Shown piece after piece: positions 1-4,317 of a stretch of 5,270 nucleotides of DNA. The translations under genes were made by a program, and so were the position numbers. The stretch covers positions 1 to 5,270 of the forward strand of contig JAFGJA010000346.1 in assembly GCA_016929355.1 (NCBI GenBank), in the 5' to 3' direction. How positions within the stretch are numbered: position 1 is the first letter of the stretch; every line of letters begins with the position of its first letter. Origin of the DNA: Anaerolineae bacterium (GTDB lineage Bacteria; Chloroflexota; Anaerolineae; Aggregatilineales; Aggregatilineaceae). The notes below the pieces were generated by a model. That model was not told the DNA's origin. It worked only from the letters and a program-made list of their open reading frames with translations, and searched no databases.

Positions 1-921
1 CAAAAGCGGAACGTTTAATCCGGCCAAGCCATCGGCAGCCCACAAATTATAGTTCATACCCCAGGGCGCAAACGCAACCACGGCTTTGATCCGGCTGTCG
101 AGCGAGGCGGTGAGTTCCGGCGCACCGGCTAACCGGGATGCGATAGCGGTGGAGCCGCCGGATATATAACCAAAGAAACCGGCTGCATCCGGGCTGAAAC
201 CGGCTCCGGCAGCGTTGAGCGAACCATAACCGCCCATCGAATAGCCGACCAGCGCCGTATGGTCCGCATCAACCAATCCGGCCAGGAAACTATCACTATC
301 CGCCGCGCCCATTGCCGCCATTTGGTTGAGGACAAAGAGAATGTCTAACGGGCGGTTGAGCAAGGTGCTGGCGAAGGTTTTCGTATCACTGAACGTCGAA
401 TCGGTGTGATCGATGGCAACGACCACGTAGCCCTTCGAGGCCAGATTTTCAGTGAGGTAGGTCATCATGAAACGCGAACCGGGGAAGCCATGCGAAACGA
501 TCACCAACGGGTAAGCGCCGCCGCTCAGGTCCGGTGCGGCGTCACGTTTGGCGCGGCCCCAGAAGGTGAAGGGGCTAATGGTGCGGCTTGGGTCATCGGC
601 GCGACCATGCACATCGGTGTATTCCGCCACCGCCGCCTCACCAGCCGGGATCACGGCGGGATACCAGATTTCGAGCGTCAGGGGGCGATCATAGCGCGGA
701 TCGGGATTGTCGGCGGTGTAGTTGACCACATCGAACTGATCGGGATTGACGACTGCCAGCGTGCGCACCCCGACGCCATAGTCACCGCGCGGCGCGAGGA
801 CCGGGGCATCCGGGCGGGGATCACCAAATAGGAATGCATTGGTATCAGGTGCTTGGGCCAAGACGGTACTCCCCAGTGATATAAGTGTCAATAAAGTGAG
901 TGCAAAAAACATTTTTTTCAT
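1..921 (-). CDS. Secreted alpha/beta hydrolase (dienelactone hydrolase / PAF-acetylhydrolase-like), 3' end outside window
   Basis: Translating the minus strand from the ATG at 921 gives 307 codons without a stop to the window edge, so the C-terminus is missing. The first 22 residues form a Sec signal peptide (KK start, hydrophobic FFALTLLTLISL, cleavage after VLA before QA), so the enzyme is probably exported; there is no lipobox cysteine. Visible fold elements are the LEIWYPA strand (83-89), an oxyanion-type HGFPG loop (144-148), and the nucleophile elbow GYSMGG with Ser228. The expected catalytic Asp and His would follow the last visible strand (KAVVAFAPWG, 279-288) and lie outside. This matches secreted serine esterases/lipases annotated as predicted dienelactone hydrolases; the real substrate is unknown. 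AGGAG at 928-932 is 6 nt from the ATG, which fixes the start. The gene has its own promoter and operator-like repeats, so it is transcribed separately from the peptidase behind it. Confidence 0.9.
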   Translation of the reverse strand, partial: MKKMFFALTLLTLISLGSTVLAQAPDTNAFLFGDPRPDAPVLAPRGDYGVGVRTLAVVNPDQFDVVNYTADNPDPRYDRPLTLEIWYPAVIPAGEAAVAEYTDVHGRADDPSRTISPFTFWGRAKRDAAPDLSGGAYPLVIVSHGFPGSRFMMTYLTENLASKGYVVVAIDHTDSTFSDTKTFASTLLNRPLDILFVLNQMAAMGAADSDSFLAGLVDADHTALVGYSMGGYGSLNAAGAGFSPDAAGFFGYISGGSTAIASRLAGAPELTASLDSRIKAVVAFAPWGMNYNLWAADGLAGLNVPLL

Positions 922-933
922 CTTAAACTCCTG

Positions 934-951
934 TAGTTAAGCGCTTAACTA
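934..951. promoter_or_regulatory. 18-bp perfect palindrome, LacI/GalR-type operator candidate
   Basis: TAGTTAAGCGCTTAACTA is a perfect 18-bp inverted repeat with a central CG and an AAGCGCTT core. LacI/GalR-family operators, including CcpA cre-like sites, typically have this symmetric form. It lies between the predicted transcription start (about 978) and the hydrolase ribosome binding site, so a bound repressor would act as a downstream road-block. The alternative is a leader RNA hairpin next to the ribosome binding site. No LacI-family regulator is encoded in this window. Confidence 0.55.
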
Positions 952-954
952 TTG

Positions 955-972
955 GGGCAAAAAATTTTGCCC
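955..972. repeat. Perfect 8-bp inverted repeat in the hydrolase leader
   Basis: GGGCAAAA (955-962) and TTTTGCCC (965-972) are perfectly complementary with a 2-bp spacer. The element is centred about 21 bp from the 934-951 palindrome, close to two helical turns, and lies just downstream of the predicted transcription start. It could be a second protein-binding site or form a leader hairpin in the hydrolase mRNA; the sequence does not decide between them. Confidence 0.5.
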
Positions 973-984
973 ACAACAGCGATT

Positions 985-1013
985 ATTGTAAATAGAATCG
1001 TTTAAGGTGTCAA
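985..1013 (-). promoter_or_regulatory. Sigma70 promoter of the alpha/beta hydrolase gene
   Basis: Reading the minus strand, TTGACA (1013-1008) is followed by exactly 17 bp and then TACAAT (990-985). That is a perfect -35, optimal spacing and a -10 differing from TATAAT at one base. Transcription would begin near 978, giving a leader of about 57 nt before the ATG at 921. No other comparably good promoter is seen in the 922-1073 gap. Confidence 0.75.
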
Positions 1014-1030
1014 ATGAGTTGAGTAAGGGG

Positions 1031-1055
1031 GGCGGGGCGCGTGTTAGGCCCCGCC
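1031..1055 (-). terminator. GC-rich hairpin downstream of the M28 peptidase gene
   Basis: GGCGGGGC (1031-1038) pairs perfectly with GCCCCGCC (1048-1055) around a 9-nt loop, 18 bp past the peptidase stop codon and before the hydrolase promoter. The position suits a terminator for the peptidase transcript. There is no U-tract after the stem on the minus strand (the following bases are C-rich), so it is not a classical Rho-independent terminator and may act as a pause or 3'-end stabiliser. Confidence 0.5.
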
Positions 1056-1073
1056 TATGTTGCACTTAGTTCG

Positions 1074-2345
1074 TTATGCCGGAGTTGTGCTCACGCGGAA
1101 CGCATCCGGTGACTTATCTGCGAGTGTTTCCACAATAGCCACGACCAGATCAACGACCTCATTCAGCAGATCGTTACTCAGCCACAAGGGGGTATCGCCG
1201 GGTTGGTGCCGCAGCGAGACAATATCCCAGCCCACCGACGAACACAATGCTACGGCGGGCACACCGTTAAATGCAAAGGTGGAATGGTTGCTTTGCGGCC
1301 AGGGATCGACCCACTGCACGCGCGGATAGTGTGCCGTGACGCCGGCTAACGCCGCCTGAAACGCCTCGTTCCCGGCCATACAGGTGATCGTATTCTGCCC
1401 CAGGATGTGCGCGATCCCGTCCATGTTGATCGCGGCGATCACATCCCCGAACAGGGGGCCGCGCTCGTTGATGTAAACGACGTGATCCTGGCTGTAATTT
1501 TCCTCGTCGGCAAACGCGATGAATTCCAATCCACAGCCGAGATCTCGTCCTGCGAGTCGTTCTGCGAGGCCGAGCAGCGCCGCGATTCCGCCCGCATTAT
1601 CCCATGCGCCGGGCGTATCGAGCTTGGTATCGAAATGGGCCATCAACGCGATCCGGGCCGGGTGTGATCCCGGTTGCAGGCCGAGGATATGGTGGGCGGC
1701 AACGGGCGCGGTTTGCGTGATGTCTTGCGCCACGATCCGCAAATGGACCGGCTCATTGGCGTGATTCACCGCATGATGCAGCAGGCGCGCCCCCACATCG
1801 GCGGGCACGGTAGCCGAGGGGATCGTGAAATCGGCGTCTTCGATGCGACGTTCGACGTTGTTCAGGTGCGGATTGACCGTGATCACCGCCGCCGGATTTG
1901 CCTCTAACAGGGTACGGTTGATGTGCTGATCGCGTGGATCGTTGTAGATCGGGCAGTTGAGCGGGATCAGGGGATAGCGCGTGAGATCGTCATACAAAAC
2001 CGCGATTTTTCCCGCGAGATCACCGGATTTCGCCAGTGCATCGAGGTCGGCGACGGTCCCGGCGGTAACGAGGGGCGCGGTCACGTCACACGGCGGCGAA
2101 ACGAGATTCGCGGCAGCGTGCAGGTTATTACTTTCACCAGATTCCCCGTTGAGTGTGAGCGTGGTTGCGTCGCAGGACCAACCGGGGACGGTGAACGGCA
2201 GGTGCTCCATTGCCAATCCCGTGCGGCGCAAGGTTTGCTTAACGTAGTCTGTCGCGGCGGCGTGGGCCGGTGTTCCGGCGGGGCGCGGGCCGATCTCGCC
2301 GGCTAAGAAACGAACATGCTGCATCAGGTTCAGTTTTTCGGGCAT
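1074..2345 (-). CDS. M28-family zinc aminopeptidase with protease-associated insert
   Basis: This is a complete 423-residue protein. It has the M28 di-zinc signature in order: AHFDT (ligand His237, Asp239), AWDNAGG (bridging Asp249), ADEEN (general base Glu281 and ligand Glu282), NMDG (ligand Asp309), the SNHSTF motif near 352-357, and RHQPGDT with His380 in the position of the last zinc ligand, as in the Aeromonas enzyme. Residues of about 88-208 interrupt the N-terminal part and look like a protease-associated (PA) domain, common in this family. No signal peptide or membrane segment is seen, so it is probably cytoplasmic and removes N-terminal residues from peptides; the specificity is unknown. 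The ATG at 2345 is preceded by AGAGGAG at an unusually long 14-nt spacing, and no nearer start fits. The gene is divergent from the sigma-factor unit. All key residues are present, so it should be active. Confidence 0.9.
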   Translation of the reverse strand: MPEKLNLMQHVRFLAGEIGPRPAGTPAHAAATDYVKQTLRRTGLAMEHLPFTVPGWSCDATTLTLNGESGESNNLHAAANLVSPPCDVTAPLVTAGTVADLDALAKSGDLAGKIAVLYDDLTRYPLIPLNCPIYNDPRDQHINRTLLEANPAAVITVNPHLNNVERRIEDADFTIPSATVPADVGARLLHHAVNHANEPVHLRIVAQDITQTAPVAAHHILGLQPGSHPARIALMAHFDTKLDTPGAWDNAGGIAALLGLAERLAGRDLGCGLEFIAFADEENYSQDHVVYINERGPLFGDVIAAINMDGIAHILGQNTITCMAGNEAFQAALAGVTAHYPRVQWVDPWPQSNHSTFAFNGVPAVALCSSVGWDIVSLRHQPGDTPLWLSNDLLNEVVDLVVAIVETLADKSPDAFRVSTTPA

Positions 2346-2359
2346 AGTGCGGGTTATCG

Positions 2360-2366
2360 CTCCTCT
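2360..2366 (-). promoter_or_regulatory. Ribosome binding site of the peptidase, long spacing
   Basis: The minus strand reads AGAGGAG at 2366-2360, a strong Shine-Dalgarno match, but 14 nt before the ATG at 2345. The in-frame codons between are not usual starts (the nearest candidate is ATA), so the ATG remains the best choice despite the spacing. Confidence 0.55.
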
Positions 2367-2372
2367 AAAGTC

Positions 2373-2404
2373 AAAATCAAGGGAAAATCAAGAGGAAAAG
2401 CAGA
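2373..2404. repeat. Tandem 9-bp direct repeats phased at one helical turn
   Basis: AAAATCAAG occurs at 2373-2381 and again at 2384-2392, an 11-bp period. A degenerate third copy, AAAAGCAGA, is at 2396-2404. The block sits just upstream of the peptidase ribosome binding site in the divergent peptidase/sigma intergenic region. Direct repeats on one face of the helix are a usual form for an activator or repressor site, but the copies are short and A-rich, so chance is possible. Confidence 0.35.
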
Positions 2405-2562
2405 GATTTTCAGCAATGTTTGTCTGATCAGGACAGGCTGGTAGCTGACTGCTTTTTTAGCGCGCTAGTTCTATTGTACAACCCTGGTGGGCATATGGAG
2501 GGTTTTGCACGCGACGTTGACCGGATTCATACGGTATAGTAGGTAGTAGTACGTGAAGGTAA

Positions 2563-2592
2563 TTGTGAGGCGGTTTAGTATTGTGGCATAAT
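2563..2592 (+). promoter_or_regulatory. Candidate promoter of the sigma/anti-sigma unit
   Basis: TTGTGA (2563-2568), 18 bp, CATAAT (2587-2592) gives a plausible housekeeping promoter, with four of six matches at the -35 and five of six at the -10. The predicted transcription start, about 7 nt after the -10, falls on the A of the ATG at 2599, which would make the mRNA leaderless. The alternative reading is that TGAGG at 2566-2570 is a ribosome binding site for a TTG start at 2581, which would need an upstream promoter that I do not see. Confidence 0.4.
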
Positions 2593-2598
2593 AAAGAT

Positions 2599-3174
2599 AT
2601 GCCAAATCAAAACGAAAGCCAACTCCTTCATCGCGCATGTAACGGGGATCGTGACGCCGTTGCCGCGTTGTATCGCGCGCATGTGCAGGCGATCTACCGC
2701 TATATCAACTACCGCGTGCCGGATAGTACGTTGGCCGACGATCTGACTGCCGAAGTTTTTTTGCGGATGGTTGAGGGCTTGCCGCATTACCGGATGAACG
2801 GTGTGCCCTTCGAGGCGTGGTTGTACCGGATCGCGGCGGCGCGCGTGGCGGATTATTACCGCCGCCGCAGCCGTCGCCCGCAGGAAGCGCTGACCGATCA
2901 GGAACCGGATCGGGGTGAGTCGCCGGAAGGTAAAATCCAGTACGCCGAAGAGAAAGACGAACTCCGCGCGGCGCTGCGCAACTTGACCGCCGATCAGCAG
3001 GATGTTTTGCTGCTGCGTTTTGTCGAGCGCAAAAGTCATGCGGAAGTCGCGGCGATCATGGAGAAGTCGATCTCGGCGGTGAAAAGCACCCAGCATCGTG
3101 CTTTGACGCGGTTAGCAGAGTTAATGGGGATCGAGAACAAAGGCCGCCACTATTTGCGCGGCGATAATGCCTAA
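2599..3174 (+). CDS. ECF-type (sigma70-family) RNA polymerase sigma factor
   Basis: The 191-residue product contains only sigma regions 2 and 4, as ECF factors do. Region 2 spans about 22-92, with the DDLTAEVFLRMVEG helix (47-60), the GVPFEAWLYRIA segment for promoter melting and core binding (68-79), and a basic end YYRRRSRR. A charged linker (about 95-120) leads to region 4 (126-175), with LTADQQDVLLLRFVE followed by the helix-turn-helix SHAEVAAIMEKSISAVKS that reads the -35. It directs RNA polymerase to a dedicated regulon. Start choice: the ATG at 2599 has no Shine-Dalgarno but fits a leaderless transcript; a TTG at 2581, preceded by TGAGG, would add six residues. The next gene begins 19 bp downstream and probably encodes its anti-sigma factor. 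The region 2 style resembles actinobacterial BldN-like sigma factors, but group assignment by eye is uncertain. Confidence 0.9.
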   Translation: MPNQNESQLLHRACNGDRDAVAALYRAHVQAIYRYINYRVPDSTLADDLTAEVFLRMVEGLPHYRMNGVPFEAWLYRIAAARVADYYRRRSRRPQEALTDQEPDRGESPEGKIQYAEEKDELRAALRNLTADQQDVLLLRFVERKSHAEVAAIMEKSISAVKSTQHRALTRLAELMGIENKGRHYLRGDNA

Positions 3175-3193
3175 ATAAGACACGGTGTAACAC

Positions 3194-3685
3194 ATGGAAA
3201 CCAACATGGACCAACAACACCCACATGATTTCATTGATGATTTGGCCGATCAACTTGATGAACTGATTCCCCCGGCGCAGACCGATCTCCCCGCGCATGA
3301 TCTGGCCGATCCCGCGTTGGTGGTTGCGCGGCGGTTGGCGGCTGCCGAACGCCCGGTGATGGCGGCGGATCGCGTCGATCAACTTGAAGCGCAGCTTCGC
3401 GCGCGGGTGACGATGCCGCAAAACCATAAACACCCACGCCGCAAGCTGGTCTGGGCGGTGCGCTGGGTAGCGGCGGCGAGTGTGTTGATCGTCTTTGCGA
3501 TCACGTTAGCGGTGGGGTTTGCTTTGCTGGATCAGGATGATGCGCACATGCTGACCCCGGATGGAAATGTGGTTGAAGCGCCGGATGCTGCCGGATCACC
3601 AGCCGGAATACAACCGGTGTCGCCCGTTGTCATTGTCCGGCAGACGCGCGAATCGAGTGTGTTTGTCATTCCCCCTGGTCCGTAA
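3194..3685 (+). CDS. Single-pass membrane protein, probable anti-sigma factor
   Basis: The 163-residue protein is encoded 19 bp after the sigma gene, almost certainly in the same transcript. The cytoplasmic N-terminus is acidic and helical (HDFIDDLADQLDELI at 11-25, then DRVDQLEAQLRARV at 59-72), followed by a basic HKHPRRK stop and one membrane helix at about 86-112, so it should be N-in/C-out. The outer tail is only about 50 residues, Pro/Val-rich, with no recognisable sensor domain. Position and topology match anti-sigma factors; the N-terminal part would hold the sigma factor. There is no cysteine at all, so it cannot be the zinc-binding (ZAS, HxxxCxxC) type; the zinc-free membrane anti-sigma RsbN, partner of BldN, is a reasonable analogue. 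The ATG at 3194 has only a weak GGTG upstream, and the ATG at 3206 is an alternative. The anti-sigma role is inferred from context rather than homology. Confidence 0.75.
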   Translation: METNMDQQHPHDFIDDLADQLDELIPPAQTDLPAHDLADPALVVARRLAAAERPVMAADRVDQLEAQLRARVTMPQNHKHPRRKLVWAVRWVAAASVLIVFAITLAVGFALLDQDDAHMLTPDGNVVEAPDAAGSPAGIQPVSPVVIVRQTRESSVFVIPPGP

Positions 3686-3726
3686 TTGGCCTGAAGTATT
3701 TATGAAAAATTGTCGAATTCGTAAAT

Positions 3727-3762
3727 TTGGGATGGTGCGAGACAATTATTCATAGTACTATG
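3727..3762 (+). promoter_or_regulatory. Possible TIR-gene promoter with 12-bp palindrome over the -10
   Basis: TTGGGA (3727-3732), 18 bp, CATAGT (3751-3756) is a moderate sigma70-like match upstream of the TIR gene. The -10 lies inside CATAGTACTATG (3751-3762), a perfect 12-bp palindrome and thus a candidate operator. An imperfect palindrome centred on CGAATTCG (3714-3721, arms to 3707-3728) lies just upstream. The 3686-3797 gap is AT-rich and shows no terminator for the preceding gene, so read-through transcription is also possible. Confidence 0.35.
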
Positions 3763-3797
3763 GTCATATCAGTTATGGGCGTATACGGGGAAAAATT

Positions 3798-4256
3798 ATG
3801 ACACCATCACGGCAAATTTTCATCAGTTACACACCAGAAGACGAAACCTTCGCCGCGCGACTCGCTAATGATTTGCTGCAAAGTGGCGCATCCGTTTGGT
3901 TGGATATTTTGCACGCCGAACCGGGCCGTAATTGGTCGCGCAGCGTCGAACGTGCGCTCGCGGAATCCGGCATGATGATCGTGATCCTGTCGCCGGAAGC
4001 GCTCGTTTCCGATCATGTAGCCGCCGAATGGCAGGCCTATCTCGAAGCGAATCGCCCGGTGCTGCCGGTGATCGTGGAAGCGTGTGAACCGCCGGGACCC
4101 TTGCGTACCCGCCACCCGATCAATTTCACCTACGAGAAAGATTATCCGCGCAAGTTTCACGAACTCATGACGCGCTTGATCGAACGCAATACGCGCATTC
4201 GCCGCCACGATCCGGTGATCTGGTCGCTGCGCGATGATGTGAGCAAGCTGCGCTAA
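3798..4256 (+). CDS. Stand-alone TIR-domain protein (TIR_2-like), putative NADase or signalling protein
   Basis: Almost the whole 152-residue protein is one TIR domain. Visible landmarks are the first strand and box 1 (IFISYTPED, 7-15), the helix FAARLANDLLQSG, the second strand ASVWLD (31-36) with the following BB-loop region, SMMIVILSP-type strand (MMIVILSP, 59-66), the helix SDHVAAEWQAYLE (71-83) and the strand VLPVIVE (88-94). Glu77 in that helix occupies the position of the catalytic glutamate of NAD-cleaving TIR domains, so NADase activity is possible but unproven. There is no membrane segment, signal peptide, sensor or oligomerisation domain, only a short basic C-terminal extension (128-152). 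Bacterial TIR proteins may be immune effectors, virulence factors or signalling adaptors. The ATG at 3798 is preceded by GGGG at 3787-3790 with 7-nt spacing. No defence partner gene (Thoeris-like, Argonaute, STING) is seen nearby. Confidence 0.85.
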   Translation: MTPSRQIFISYTPEDETFAARLANDLLQSGASVWLDILHAEPGRNWSRSVERALAESGMMIVILSPEALVSDHVAAEWQAYLEANRPVLPVIVEACEPPGPLRTRHPINFTYEKDYPRKFHELMTRLIERNTRIRRHDPVIWSLRDDVSKLR

Positions 4257-4287
4257 CGAGCCACGCTTACTGGATGATGGTATTGAC

Positions 4288-4317
4288 GGGTATGGGGGAA
4301 AACTCATGCCCATTTTT
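4288..4317 (+). terminator. Rho-independent terminator of the TIR gene
   Basis: GGGTATG (4288-4294) pairs with CATGCCC (4305-4311) in a 7-bp stem containing one U-G pair, with a 10-nt loop, followed by ATTTTT (4312-4317). It begins 31 bp after the TIR stop codon. The downstream arm and the U-tract overlap the last codons and stop of the convergent MerR gene, so the two transcription units are packed tail to tail. Confidence 0.6.

Noticed and set aside
406..831. Plus-strand open frame of 141 codons over the first gene.
   Set aside because: It is antisense to the alpha/beta hydrolase, whose signal peptide, nucleophile elbow, ribosome binding site and promoter are all convincing.
2517..2540. 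TTGACC (2517-2522) and TATAGT (2535-2540) as a promoter for the sigma gene.
   Set aside because: The spacing is only 12 bp, too short for a functional sigma70 promoter.
3702..3755. Seventeen-codon ORF between the anti-sigma candidate and the TIR gene.
   Set aside because: It has no ribosome binding site, no recognisable content, and lies in AT-rich DNA overlapping the possible promoter; chance is the simplest explanation.
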